Shown: positions 8,235 to 20,138 of the stretch, piece by piece | Layout: the number at the start of each line of letters is the position of its first letter | Numbering within the stretch: position 1 is the stretch's first letter | Assembly: GCF_001280595.1 (NCBI RefSeq) | Contig: NZ_LITU01000070.1 | Location: 559,515-623,514, forward strand | Reading direction: 5' to 3' | Source of the DNA: Paenibacillus xylanivorans | GTDB taxonomy: Bacteria; Bacillota; Bacilli; Paenibacillales; Paenibacillaceae | DNA length: 64,000 nt | Notes under the pieces: generated by a model | Told to the model about the DNA's origin: nothing | Databases searched by the model: none | What the model saw: the letters and a program-made list of their open reading frames with translations, nothing else | Made by a program: the position numbers and the translations under genes

Positions 8235-9053
8235 ATGCATGAAGCTCCAATTATTATGCTTGGCGGATTTCGACTGGATCTATCGGTTCTGTTGATGCTG
8301 GTTGTTACAGGTGCACTTGTTTTTATTTTTGCTGTACTGGCAACACGGAGATTATCTGTTGAAAATCCCGGCAAGCTGCAAAATTTTATGGAGTGGGCAG
8401 TAGAATTCGTCCGCAATCTGATTTCCAGCACGATGGACATGAAGAAAGGGAAACATTTTATCTCTCTCGCTCTTTCCATGATTATGTTCATTTTTGTAGG
8501 CAACATGCTCGGTCTTCCGTTTCAGGCGGTTACTGAAGTTACGGAGGTTAGTCAGGCGCAGGTGTTCAATCAACCGATTGTCACTGCTGTTGATGCCTTT
8601 AACGAAGCGCATGCCAAGGACCCTGAAGCACATCCACACGTTGAGCTGGCTTGGTGGAAATCACCGACAGCTGACTTGTCTGTAACGATGGGATTGGCAC
8701 TCGTAGCATTCCTGGTGTCTCATGGACTCGGATTGTTCCGTAACACAAGAGGTTATCTCCAACATTATCTTAAACCGTTCGCCTTGTTCTTGCCGATCAA
8801 CCTGATCGAGACGGCATCCAAGCTGCTAACACACGGAATGCGTTTGTTCGCGAATATTTTTGCGGGCGAGGTACTGATTACAACGATCCTGAAGCTGACC
8901 ACATTCAAAGTGTTTGGCGCCATTGCAGCAATTCCGTTGCTTATGGCTTGGCAGGGCTTTAGTATCTTTATCGGCGCAATCCAGGCATTTGTTTTTGTAA
9001 TCTTGATGATGGTGTACATTTCACAAAGCATCGAGACGCATGACGAACATTAA
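8235..9053 (+). CDS. atpB: ATP synthase Fo subunit a
   Basis: Membrane stator subunit that forms the proton half-channels next to the c ring. The 272 residues contain five or six membrane helices. The essential arginine is in the LLTHGMRLFANIFAGE segment of the fourth helix, and the C-terminal IQAFVFVILMMVYISQS helix carries the conserved Gln. ATG 8235 follows AAAGGGGTGA; earlier in-frame codons lack a ribosome site. Confidence 0.97.
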   Translation: MHEAPIIMLGGFRLDLSVLLMLVVTGALVFIFAVLATRRLSVENPGKLQNFMEWAVEFVRNLISSTMDMKKGKHFISLALSMIMFIFVGNMLGLPFQAVTEVTEVSQAQVFNQPIVTAVDAFNEAHAKDPEAHPHVELAWWKSPTADLSVTMGLALVAFLVSHGLGLFRNTRGYLQHYLKPFALFLPINLIETASKLLTHGMRLFANIFAGEVLITTILKLTTFKVFGAIAAIPLLMAWQGFSIFIGAIQAFVFVILMMVYISQSIETHDEH

Positions 9054-9110
9054 GTTTCAAGCCCTACGAAGATTTCTTCACCAGGCTGAACAATAAAAAA
9101 TTCGATTTAA

Positions 9111-9356
<246 letters not shown>

Positions 9357-9470
9357 TTAAATCGATACAGGTTTGGCGGGGAAGGCCATAGCCATCCGCG
9401 CCTTCTTTTTAGGTAATGTCCGTTCTAACGGATGACGTTTCAAGGATACCTCCAGGAAGGAGTGAACAGA

Positions 9471-9959
9471 TTGAGTTTCATATGGGAAAATACGATTCTT
9501 GCGATGATTGCATTTTTAATTTTATATTGGCTGCTTAGCCGTTATGCTTTCGGTCCTTTGTTCTCCATTATGGAAAAACGTCGTGAACTCGTGATGACGC
9601 AGATGAATGAGGCTGCTCAGACTCGGGAACAGGCCATTGCCTATGTGGAGGAACAAAAACAAGCTTTGGAGCAAGCGCGCAAAGATGCTTACGACATCAT
9701 TGAACAGTCCAAACAAACAGGCGGCAAACAAGCCGAATCCATTCTGGCTGATGCGAAAGCGGAAGCTAATCGTCTCAAAGACGATGCTGTACGTGAGATC
9801 GAGAGCGAGAAGAACAAAGCAGTTGCAGCGCTTCGCAGCGAACTGGGTACTGCTTCCGTGCAAATCGCTTCCAAATTGATCAAAAAAGAAGTTGAGAACG
9901 GTCCTGCACAAGAGGAACTTGTGAACCAATACCTCAATGAGGTAGGAGGCCGACAATGA
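9471..9959 (+). CDS. atpF: ATP synthase Fo subunit b (TTG start)
   Basis: Peripheral stalk subunit: one N-terminal membrane helix (about residues 5-25), the conserved RYAFGPLFSIMEKRR, and a long charged coiled coil to the C terminus, 162 residues in all. TTG 9471 is chosen because AGGAAGGAG lies seven bases upstream and the product then begins LSFIWENT like other Firmicutes subunits. The in-frame ATG at 9432 would add 13 residues and lacks a ribosome site. The stop overlaps atpH as ATGA. Confidence 0.94.
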   Translation: MSFIWENTILAMIAFLILYWLLSRYAFGPLFSIMEKRRELVMTQMNEAAQTREQAIAYVEEQKQALEQARKDAYDIIEQSKQTGGKQAESILADAKAEANRLKDDAVREIESEKNKAVAALRSELGTASVQIASKLIKKEVENGPAQEELVNQYLNEVGGRQ

Positions 9960-10504
9960 GCCGCGATACGATAGTTGCCAAGCGTTATGCGAAAGCATTG
10001 TTCGAAGTTGCTCTTCAGCAACAGCAGGTACTTGAAGTTGAACAGGAACTGCGTGTGGTTGTTAGTGCATTGACCGGGGATGCTGATATCGAAAAATTTA
10101 TCGTATCTCCGAACATCTCTGATGAAGCGAAGCAGAATGTGCTTCACTCAAGCCTTGATGGCAAGGTATCCGAGCCTGTCCTTCGCACCGTCCTGCTCTT
10201 GATTGAGCGCGGACGCGTTGAATTGCTGGAAGCTTTGCTGAATGATTATCTGAAGATCCAAGGCGAGTCGCTCGGCATAGCTGATGCGCGCGTCTACTCA
10301 ACTTATGCATTGAATGATGAAGAAAAAGAAGCGGTAGCCCGTGAATTCGGTGGCCGTGTGAATAAAAAGATTCGTATCGAGAATATTGTTGATCCGACTC
10401 TGCTGGGCGGATTGAAGGTCGCCATTGGCGATACGATCTATGACGGCAGCTTGGCTGGCAAGCTCGAACGTCTTGAGCAGTCTTTTAACAGACGAGTACA
10501 GTAG
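9956..10504 (+). CDS. atpH: ATP synthase F1 subunit delta
   Basis: Stator subunit linking the b dimer to the top of the alpha/beta hexamer. The 182-residue length is normal; it has the N-terminal KRYAKALFEVA motif and the C-terminal PTLLGGLKVAIGDTIYDGSLAGKLERL signature region. It shares a 4-base ATGA overlap with atpF, indicating translational coupling. Confidence 0.96.
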   Translation: MSRDTIVAKRYAKALFEVALQQQQVLEVEQELRVVVSALTGDADIEKFIVSPNISDEAKQNVLHSSLDGKVSEPVLRTVLLLIERGRVELLEALLNDYLKIQGESLGIADARVYSTYALNDEEKEAVAREFGGRVNKKIRIENIVDPTLLGGLKVAIGDTIYDGSLAGKLERLEQSFNRRVQ

Positions 10505-10514
10505 ATTGGGGTGA

Positions 10515-12035
<1,521 letters not shown>

Positions 12036-12045
12036 ATAGATGATA

Positions 12046-12087
12046 TGCAGCTGCGGAGTTGTTTAACCGATTCCGCATGTCTGCATG
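12046..12087 (+). other. Hairpin directly after atpA
   Basis: ATGCAG-CT-GCGGA pairs with TCCGC-ATGT-CTGCAT around an AT-rich loop. It precedes the tandem array and may protect the atpA 3' end or slow read-through. It has no T tract. Confidence 0.55.
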
Positions 12088-12089
12088 CA

Positions 12090-12228
12090 AAACTTTGATT
12101 CTGTCAAAGTTTCAATATGCTTACGAAGTCACTTTGACGTTGTCAAAGTGAGATTATGCTTACGATGTAGTTTTGACTCTGTCAAAACTAGTGAATGCTT
12201 ACGAAGTAACTTTGACGTTGTCAAAGTT
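12090..12228 (+). repeat. Four 39-bp tandem repeats, each with a hairpin, between atpA and atpG
   Basis: Hairpins lie at 12090-12112, 12130-12150, 12169-12189 and 12208-12228, with centres exactly 39 bases apart. Stems are AAACTTTGA, CACTTTGA, AGTTTTGA and AACTTTGA with their exact complements, so sequence changes are compensated. Inner triplets alternate TCT, GTT, TCT, GTT. The linkers share ATGCTTACGAAGT (ATGCTTACGATGT in the third unit). The last stem ends two bases before the atpG ribosome site TGAGGTGGTGA. No reading frame fits the array. Confidence 0.92.
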
Positions 12229-12244
12229 TTGAGGTGGTGAAATC

Positions 12245-13117
12245 ATGGCAAAAGGCATGCGCGAAATAAAGCGGCAAATTAAAAGCGTACAAAGCACCAA
12301 GCAGATCACCAAAGCAATGGAGATGGTAGCTGCCGCAAAACTGCGCAAAGCGCAGGAGAAAGCTGAGGCAGCCCGTCCTTATTCGGAGAAACTGAAAGAA
12401 GTTGTGGCTAGTATTGCTTCAAGCACGCAAGGAATCCAACATCCGATGCTGGAGAGCCGTCCGGTTAAAAAGACAGCATATCTGATTATTACATCGGACC
12501 GCGGTCTTGCGGGCGGATACAATGCCAACGTTTTGCGTCAGGTCAATCTGACGCTCAAAGAGCGCCACAACTCTCAGGATGACTACGAATTGTTCGTCAT
12601 TGGGCGTAAAGGACGCGATTATTTCAGACGGCGCGAAATTGCGATGGCATCCGTTACAACGGATCTATCCGATTCACCATCATTTGCAGATATCAAATCC
12701 ATTGCACACGAGGCTGTTCATGGGTTTGAGCTGGCTAAATTTGATGAATTGTACATTTGTTATAACCGCTTTGTGAATGCGTTGACCCAGATTCCTACGG
12801 TAGAGCGCCTTCTTCCGATGGAAACACCTGAGGTAACTGCTGCAGAAGGACCGACGGCAAGCTACGAATATGAGCCTTCAGCGGAAGCTGTACTGGAAGT
12901 TTTGCTACCTCGTTATGCGGAAACGCTGATCTATGGTGCACTTCTGAACGGTAAGGCGAGTGAGCTGGGAGCGAAAATGACTGCGATGGGTAATGCAACC
13001 AAAAATGCATCCAAACTCATTAACGACTTGTCATTGACGTACAACCGAGCCCGTCAAGCGGCGATTACGCAGGAGATTACGGAAATTGTGGCAGGTGCCA
13101 ACGCAGCACAAGGCTAA
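12245..13117 (+). CDS. atpG: ATP synthase F1 subunit gamma
   Basis: Central rotor shaft, one per enzyme. The 290 residues begin MAKGMREIKRQIKSVQSTKQITKAMEMVAAAKLRKAQ-like with the family signature, contain ITSDRGLAGGYNAN, and end with the NDLSLTYNRARQAAITQEITEIVAGA helix region. ATG 12245 follows AGGTGGTGA. Its ribosome site is right after the fourth hairpin of the repeat array, which could tune gamma output relative to alpha (inference). Confidence 0.97.
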   Translation: MAKGMREIKRQIKSVQSTKQITKAMEMVAAAKLRKAQEKAEAARPYSEKLKEVVASIASSTQGIQHPMLESRPVKKTAYLIITSDRGLAGGYNANVLRQVNLTLKERHNSQDDYELFVIGRKGRDYFRRREIAMASVTTDLSDSPSFADIKSIAHEAVHGFELAKFDELYICYNRFVNALTQIPTVERLLPMETPEVTAAEGPTASYEYEPSAEAVLEVLLPRYAETLIYGALLNGKASELGAKMTAMGNATKNASKLINDLSLTYNRARQAAITQEITEIVAGANAAQG

Positions 13118-13198
13118 CCGTTTTTTATTAATGAAGGCTTGCAGTGCAGAGATAAAAGAGAACGGAACATTATTTCTGCAAAACTAGCAGGCTTGTAG

Positions 13199-14617
<1,419 letters not shown>

Positions 14618-14676
14618 TCTGAATCCAGGATTGTCCTTATGAAGCGAGCTATCGGATAGTTTCAGGAGGGATGGAA

Positions 14677-15081
14677 TTGAGCACCTTTTTGTTGGAAATT
14701 GTAACGCCTGAGCGTCTGGTATATTCAGAACAAGTGGATAGTATCACAGCTCGTGGCATTGAAGGGGAGCTGGGCATTCTGCCAGGTCATATCCCTATGG
14801 TTACACCTTTGCAAATCGCACCAATCTATATCAAAAACGGAAAAGAGAACAAGCGCGTCGCTATTGGTGGCGGGTTTATCGAAGTCCGTAAGGATAAGGT
14901 TGTTGTGCTTGCAGAGAGTGCCGAATTCCCGGAAAGCATTGACGTGGACCGTGCGCGTGCAGCGAAAGAGCGGGCAGAACGCCGGCTCGGCAGCCAAAGC
15001 AATCAGGACCATTTTGATCACCGCCGGGCAGAGATTGCTCTGCAAAAAGCGGTTAACCGGATCAACGTATACGGTAAATAA
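14677..15081 (+). CDS. atpC: ATP synthase F1 subunit epsilon (TTG start)
   Basis: Rotor subunit with an N-terminal beta sandwich (ITARGIEGELGILPGHIPMVT) and a C-terminal helical hairpin that can restrain ATP hydrolysis. TTG 14677 gives the family N terminus LSTFLLEIVTPERLVYSEQV and sits six bases after AGGAGGG; the ATG at 14671 abuts that site. 134 residues, normal length. Last gene of the operon, followed by a terminator. Confidence 0.94.
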   Translation: MSTFLLEIVTPERLVYSEQVDSITARGIEGELGILPGHIPMVTPLQIAPIYIKNGKENKRVAIGGGFIEVRKDKVVVLAESAEFPESIDVDRARAAKERAERRLGSQSNQDHFDHRRAEIALQKAVNRINVYGK

Positions 15082-15093
15082 ACTGTTCATTGG

Positions 15094-15126
15094 AGCCTGG
15101 CGGCTTAGTCTGCCGGGCTTTTTTGA
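15094..15126 (+). terminator. Terminator of the atp operon
   Basis: AGCCTGGCGG / CTGCCGGGCT stem followed by TTTTTTG. Confidence 0.85.
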
Positions 15127-15253
15127 GTTTTCTGAGCGTTATTTTTCCAGTTACAGTAAAATATATGGACGCAATCTTCAGCTGAAGCACGAAATTTAAC
15201 GGCAAATAAAGTTAATTGTATTCACCGTTTATGGGCAGTTGAATAGAATGTAG

Positions 15254-15374
15254 GACTAAAGTCGTGGCGATAATGATCACTGATGGAACCATTTTTAACG
15301 ACGGAAATCCAAATTATTTCCGAGGAAATGACAGGATCGATATCGAAATAACGCTCTTTTATGTCGTTTTAGTC
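15254..15374. repeat. Possible diverged palindromic element
   Basis: Ends GACTAAA / TTTAGTC enclose an inner stem CGGAAAT / ATTTCCG and a TGACAGGATCGATATCGAAA stretch that resembles box B of the element at 5169. Box A is not recognisable, so membership is doubtful. No gene is visible in 15127-15683. Confidence 0.3.
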
Positions 15375-15428
15375 ACAAAATCCCGGCATTTTGAATTTAA
15401 AATATGATCTAAGTGGAAATCAATGTAA

Positions 15429-15458
15429 TTGACAATGTATGATGAAAGAGCCTATATT
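15429..15458 (+). promoter_or_regulatory. SigA promoter for ywzB
   Basis: Perfect TTGACA, an 18-base spacer and TATATT. It implies a leader of about 220 bases before ywzB, which contains a TCCTGC/GCAGGA hairpin but no riboswitch that I recognise. Confidence 0.55.
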
Positions 15459-15683
15459 CCATAGAGTCAGCAGATGCAGGAAGCTGCGTTGATGAATTCC
15501 ATAGTCATTCACAGCCAGATTGTTGCTGCTCCATGATTGGGCATCCAGATTTCCTGCATAGCAGGAGTAATTCTGACAGTAGGCTCAGTGCGTTGTGTTC
15601 AAGTCAATCCATTGTTCTAACAAGTTATGGATGCCAGGCATAATTATGCTGATCGCTGCAACAAATGTGGAGGTAATGAATAT

Positions 15684-15941
15684 ATGGATACTGACCTGAC
15701 GAATCAGTTGAACCAGACATTAAGTACGAATGGCTTAGTCTCAATTATCGTCTCTCTTTTATGTATAGCGTTGGCGTGGTGGGCTTTGCAGAATCTCAAG
15801 CTGGATTTAATCATCAGGCAGCCACGAGGAGCACAGGGAAGACTGTTACACTTATTGTTGGCCATTATACTTGGGCACGCTGTTTCAGGCTTTGTCATTG
15901 ACTATTTGTCATGGACACAAATGTTGCGCTATTTGTTTTAA
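15684..15941 (+). CDS. ywzB: DUF1146 family membrane protein YwzB
   Basis: 85-residue protein with two hydrophobic segments (about residues 16-34 and 50-72), the conserved WWALQNLKLD between them and a C-terminal YLSWTQMLRYLF. The family is conserved in Firmicutes between atpC and murA and has no known function. ATG 15684 follows GGAGGTAA seven bases upstream; a longer reading of 104 residues has no ribosome site. Confidence 0.85.
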   Translation: MDTDLTNQLNQTLSTNGLVSIIVSLLCIALAWWALQNLKLDLIIRQPRGAQGRLLHLLLAIILGHAVSGFVIDYLSWTQMLRYLF

Positions 15942-16116
15942 TGTTGAGATGGTTGGTTAATCATCTGTTAGGTTCTTCAAGCAGTTCAATGTCGAATAAC
16001 ATCGATTAATTGTGTTAACAATTAGAGTATGAGTTGTCGGCACAGGAATTAAGAAAAAAGTGTGACGTGTAATTGGATGAATTTGAGATGTTTTATGTAA
16101 AAATGCTTGTATCGTA

Positions 16117-16146
16117 CAATTCAACAATGTTATGATGGAAGTTAGG
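16117..16146 (+). promoter_or_regulatory. Candidate SigA promoter for murA
   Basis: TTGTAT, an 18-base spacer, TATGAT, about 310 bases before murA. The rest of 15942-16461 shows no gene; the long leader has no structure I can name. Confidence 0.45.
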
Positions 16147-16461
16147 GAATTCACAATTGTTCACTTATTTTGTGGTTATAAACGGGATATCCGGTTGAAT
16201 CCGGCTAATAATCATCCCAATCTGTCTGTTCAGATGCTTGCTGGCCTGTAAGGCATTACATTTACAAGTCGGAAGGCATTATGCAATGCACGTGGTATCA
16301 TCGATATGGATTATAAACCAATTCTTTTCTGAATAGACATCAAGGGCATTATTTGCCAGGCTATGTCGAAATTCCACACACAGCAACAGTCTTTTCTATT
16401 ACAGAAGGGCTCACGTATTCCGGAATGAAGAAAAGGGAATAAAAGCGCGGAGGGAACCATG

Positions 16462-17808
16462 ATGAGCAAATTTATCGTCCGCGGTGGCAAAAGGTTGACC
16501 GGAAGTGTCAAAGTTAGCGGCGCTAAAAATTCTGTTCTTCCGATCATCGCTGCCTCTCTCTTAGGGGAAGAAGGACAAAGCGTTATTATTGACGCTCCTC
16601 CTCTAGACGATGTGATGACGATTAACAAGGTGTTGGAATCGCTGGGAGCGGGTGTTACATACCGGGACGAAGTGATTACCGTAAATGCGGAGAAACTTAC
16701 TTCCTGTGAGGCACCGTATGAATGGGTAAGTAAAATGCGGGCGTCTTTTCTGGTCATGGGGCCATTGTTGACGCGTATGGGTCATACAAGAATTTCGCTT
16801 CCTGGTGGATGTGCCATCGGTACACGGCCTATTGATCAGCATTTGAAAGGTTTTGAAGCCATGGGCGCTGAGATCAGCTTGGGCCAAGGCTATATAGAAG
16901 CTCGCAGCCAAGGACGGTTGCGTGGCGCGAAAATTTATCTGGATGTGGCTTCCGTAGGTGCCACTCAAAATATTATGATGGCCGCAACATTGGCTGAAGG
17001 TGTAACTGTTCTGGAGAACGCGGCAAAAGAGCCAGAGATCGTGGATCTTGCCAATTTCCTGAATGGAATGGGTGCCAAAGTGCGGGGAGCCGGAACAGGA
17101 GTCATCCGCATCGAAGGTGTGGAGAAACTGTCTGGCGTGAAGCACACCGTAATTCCGGATCGGGTTGAGGCAGGTACCTATATGGCTGCTGCTGCAATCT
17201 CCGGTGGTGATGTGTATATCGAAGGTGCGATTTCCGACCATTTGGGTTCTGTTATTGCGAAGATGGAAGAGATGGGTGTAACGATTCATCCTGACGAGAA
17301 TGGCGTTCGTGTTATTGCGGATCGTCCGCTCAAGGCCGTGGATGTGAAAACATTACCATACCCAGGTTTCCCTACTGATATGCAATCCCAAATGATGGCG
17401 CTCTTGCTTGCCTCTGAAGGTACCTCTGTTGTAACAGAGACTGTTTTTGAAAATCGCTTCATGCATGTGGATGAATTCCAGTTGATGAATGCGGAGATCA
17501 AAGTTGAAGGACGCTCGTCCATCATCACAGGCAATGCCAAGCTGAAGGGTGCCAAAGTAACAGCTACCGATTTGCGTGCGGGTGCCGCACTCATTATTGC
17601 GGGTCTTGTTGCTGAAGGTACAACAGAAGTAGGCGGTGTTCATCACATCGACCGTGGCTACGTCCATCTCGCTGAGAAGCTTAACGGACTCGGAGCCGAT
17701 ATTTATCGTATTTCGGTTGAAGAGCCTAAGCTGGATGCAGTTAAAGCATCGAATGAAAAAGTCGGGGAAGAAGTACCTCTTTTCAAAGTACAACCGACCT
17801 GGGCTTAA
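16462..17808 (+). CDS. murA: UDP-N-acetylglucosamine 1-carboxyvinyltransferase
   Basis: First committed step of peptidoglycan synthesis: transfers enolpyruvate from PEP to UDP-GlcNAc. The 448 residues show the inside-out barrel repeats, [15 protein letters not shown] near the N terminus, and the active-site Cys in [18 protein letters not shown] near residue 116, which is the fosfomycin target. Its position after ywzB matches murAA of B. subtilis. ATG 16462 is eight bases after GGAGG; ATG 16459 is also possible. Confidence 0.97.
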   Translation: MSKFIVRGGKRLTGSVKVSGAKNSVLPIIAASLLGEEGQSVIIDAPPLDDVMTINKVLESLGAGVTYRDEVITVNAEKLTSCEAPYEWVSKMRASFLVMGPLLTRMGHTRISLPGGCAIGTRPIDQHLKGFEAMGAEISLGQGYIEARSQGRLRGAKIYLDVASVGATQNIMMAATLAEGVTVLENAAKEPEIVDLANFLNGMGAKVRGAGTGVIRIEGVEKLSGVKHTVIPDRVEAGTYMAAAAISGGDVYIEGAISDHLGSVIAKMEEMGVTIHPDENGVRVIADRPLKAVDVKTLPYPGFPTDMQSQMMALLLASEGTSVVTETVFENRFMHVDEFQLMNAEIKVEGRSSIITGNAKLKGAKVTATDLRAGAALIIAGLVAEGTTEVGGVHHIDRGYVHLAEKLNGLGADIYRISVEEPKLDAVKASNEKVGEEVPLFKVQPTWA

Positions 17809-17907
17809 CGTAGACTAGGACCATGGTCGTTGCTCTTCGTAGTATCAATCACATATCAGTGTGAATTGCGGTTACGAGAGCAGGGCTCCTGTCAAATAAT
17901 TTATCAA

Positions 17908-17937
17908 AAGCTAAGCCATCTGGCTTGGCTTTTTTTG
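17908..17937 (+). terminator. Terminator after murA
   Basis: AAGCTAAGCCA / TGGCTTGGCTT stem with a 2-base apex, followed by seven T. Confidence 0.85.
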
Positions 17938-18005
17938 TGTTCAACAATTAACGCAATCAGTACCTGATTCTATTAATAGCTGGTCCTAACTTATATAGCA
18001 TAACA

Positions 18006-18034
18006 TCATATTCTGTACCCATTCTGAACAGAAT
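18006..18034 (+). promoter_or_regulatory. Candidate SigE promoter for spoIID
   Basis: TCATATT, 14 bases, AACAGAAT. The -35 fits the SigE consensus well and the -10 moderately. spoIID is SigE-dependent in B. subtilis. The remaining part of 17938-18266 shows no gene. Confidence 0.4.
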
Positions 18035-18266
18035 GAAAGAGCATGTTTTTGCGGGAGTGATGGTGCCCTATGCAACGGAATACCGCGACAGATCAACATT
18101 TTTCAATAATACATATCAGGAGTAAGTTAGAAATCACCACATGTGGAATGCCATCGTTTCTCTTAAATCAGGTTCTATCAGATCGGGCCAGCTCATACCC
18201 TAAACTATGGATTTGAACAAAGGACCGGCGCTTGACCGGCCATGGACAACGGAGGGTTATATCAAA

Positions 18267-19613
18267 ATGAAAGAAGCCCGCGTGCAGGTTAAGGTACCTC
18301 TTGTCCCTCGTCCACAAGTGAAGGAGCCAGAGGAGAATGCTGGTTTCGGTGTGGAGAAAGACAAGCTTGCTTCAACGAACATCAGAACTGTTCCAGAAGA
18401 GACTACACCAACATCTCCTAGACGGCCTGGCCCGAAACAGGAGTCAGCCGGGCCAGCTGCAATGCGGATACACATGCCTGTCATTGAATTGGACCAGTTT
18501 CGTCGTGTGAAGCGGCGCCGAATGCGTACGTTCGGCCGAGGCCGCAGATGGGGAAAGAGCAACACTCGCTGGCAGCCGGCAGCGGCTGTATCGGCCGTAC
18601 TGGCGCTTGCGCTGTTAATCCCCGCCATTCTAGTATGGCCACGGACGGATGACCCTGTTAAACCGATCCCAGTCCCACCAGGTACAGGCAGTGTCACGAC
18701 TCCAGCACCTTCTCCAGCTGTGCCCGTTACTTACCCTGAACCTAAAGTAAGGGTATACCTGTCTGCTACCGCTACGACGATGAATCTTCCCCTTGAAGAT
18801 TATGTTACGGGAGTGATCGCTGCCGAGATGCCAGCTGAGTTCAGATTGGAAGCTCTGAAAGCGCAGGCCATTGCTGCAAGGACATTTATCGTGAGGAGGC
18901 TGGCAGCCAATGATACAAGCGGTGTACCTTCAGGAGAAGCTGATGTAACGGATACCGTGAGTCATCAGGTGTTTATACCACCAGAACAAGTGAAAGTGGA
19001 CTGGACGCGCCTGGGGAAAGCAAAGGAATGGGAGAAGCTGCAACAGGCTGTCCGCGAAAGCAGAGATGCTGTCATGACATATCAGGGCAAAGCGATTACT
19101 GCTTCCTTTTTCTCTACAAGTAATGGGTATACGGAAAATGCAGAGGATGTATGGGGCAACCCTGTACCTTATTTGCAAAGTGTAGCGAGTCCGTGGGATA
19201 AAAACCTGGCTCCGGGTTTTGAGGAAACGATCACGATGAAGCGCAGTGAGATTCTCCAAAAGTTGAATCTGGGGGCGAGCTCCATCCCGGTTACCGCCCA
19301 GCAGAATGGCTCATGGATGGAAGTGTTATCTACTACGAAGGGTCATCGAATCAAGGAAATACAGATTGCAGGGAAAACGTTTAGCGGGCCAGAGGTTCGA
19401 AAGCTGCTTGGGCTGAGATCCAGCCAGTTCAGTTGGAAGACAGACGGGGACAAGGTCAAGCTTACAACCTATGGATACGGTCATGGAGTCGGAATGAGCC
19501 AGTGGGGGGCCAACGGCATGGCACAGGAGGGTCACACCGCGACCCAGATTCTCAAACACTACTACACCGGCATCTCCTTCGGACAGGCATCCAAGATGCT
19601 GGCATCGAAGTAG
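18267..19613 (+). CDS. spoIID: Stage II sporulation protein D (lytic transglycosylase)
   Basis: Septal peptidoglycan-cleaving enzyme needed for engulfment of the forespore, working with SpoIIM and SpoIIP. The protein has a basic N-terminal cytoplasmic region of about 90 residues, one membrane helix (VSAVLALALLIPAILVW), a Pro-rich linker and the SpoIID domain. The likely catalytic Glu is in IAAEMPAEF near residue 187, and the GYGHGVGMSQWGANGMA motif is near the C terminus. At 448 residues it is longer than the B. subtilis protein (about 340) because of the N-terminal region. ATG 18267 follows GGAGGG; an upstream ATG (18207) has no ribosome site. Confidence 0.92.
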   Translation: MKEARVQVKVPLVPRPQVKEPEENAGFGVEKDKLASTNIRTVPEETTPTSPRRPGPKQESAGPAAMRIHMPVIELDQFRRVKRRRMRTFGRGRRWGKSNTRWQPAAAVSAVLALALLIPAILVWPRTDDPVKPIPVPPGTGSVTTPAPSPAVPVTYPEPKVRVYLSATATTMNLPLEDYVTGVIAAEMPAEFRLEALKAQAIAARTFIVRRLAANDTSGVPSGEADVTDTVSHQVFIPPEQVKVDWTRLGKAKEWEKLQQAVRESRDAVMTYQGKAITASFFSTSNGYTENAEDVWGNPVPYLQSVASPWDKNLAPGFEETITMKRSEILQKLNLGASSIPVTAQQNGSWMEVLSTTKGHRIKEIQIAGKTFSGPEVRKLLGLRSSQFSWKTDGDKVKLTTYGYGHGVGMSQWGANGMAQEGHTATQILKHYYTGISFGQASKMLASK

Positions 19614-19650
19614 AAACACTGGAACGAATGGATAAGGATAACAGCAGCAG

Positions 19651-19668
19651 GTGAACAGTGATCTGTTC
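19651..19668 (+). terminator. Weak hairpin after spoIID
   Basis: TGAACAG TGAT CTGTTCA followed by a pyrimidine-rich but T-poor tail. A possible inefficient terminator. Confidence 0.35.
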
Positions 19669-19856
19669 AGGCTCCCCTTCTTCCCGGCTTGGAGGGCTAA
19701 AGAATCTCAGACGTCTTATAATCGCCTATATAGCTAATCTCAACCTACCTATAATCACTTTAAATTGATTTCACCAACACATTTCATAGAAGGGTTGGCT
19801 TATTACAGCCAATCCAGGTTCTCTACCAATCACCCCTCGGGGCTTTCACGACTTGG

Positions 19857-20050
19857 CTATATATGCGGAGAGTGTCGAGCGTATGGAGAGCGGAGGGGAC
19901 AGAAAAGGCCTGTAGAAACGAAGTGTCCGCCTTTACTACCGGATTTCACCTTTGAAGAAGGTGATAGAAGAAATCTGGGAGTAACAGCCGGTCGAAAGAT
20001 TTTCTGGCCCCGAAGCGGCGCACGCACTGAGCACATTCCCGCATATATAG
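19857..20050. repeat. Interspersed palindromic element, copy 2
   Basis: 194-bp palindrome between spoIID and spoIIQ with perfect 12-bp ends CTATATATGCGG / CCGCATATATAG. Inner arms are GGGGACAGAAAA / TTTTCTGGCCCC and GGATTTC / GAAATCT. Diverged box A is at 19918-19935 and box B, GTAACAGCCGGTCGAAAG, at 19981-19998. The right end lies about 40 bases before the SigF promoter of spoIIQ. Confidence 0.65.
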
Positions 20051-20091
20051 CACTCTTTGAAAGCTCTGTGAAAATAATTAGAGTCGCGCGT

Positions 20092-20120
20092 GTATAAAAG
20101 AGTTGCACCCGGTAACACTT
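20092..20120 (+). promoter_or_regulatory. SigF promoter for spoIIQ
   Basis: GTATA, a 14-base spacer, GGTAACACTT. Both boxes fit the forespore SigF consensus, and spoIIQ is a SigF gene in B. subtilis. Confidence 0.6.
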
Positions 20121-20138
20121 GTTACTGAGGTGATCAAG

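Noticed and set aside
12090-12228. CRISPR-like array
   Set aside because: The units are nearly identical throughout, including linkers; there are no unique spacers and no cas genes. It is a tandem hairpin repeat.
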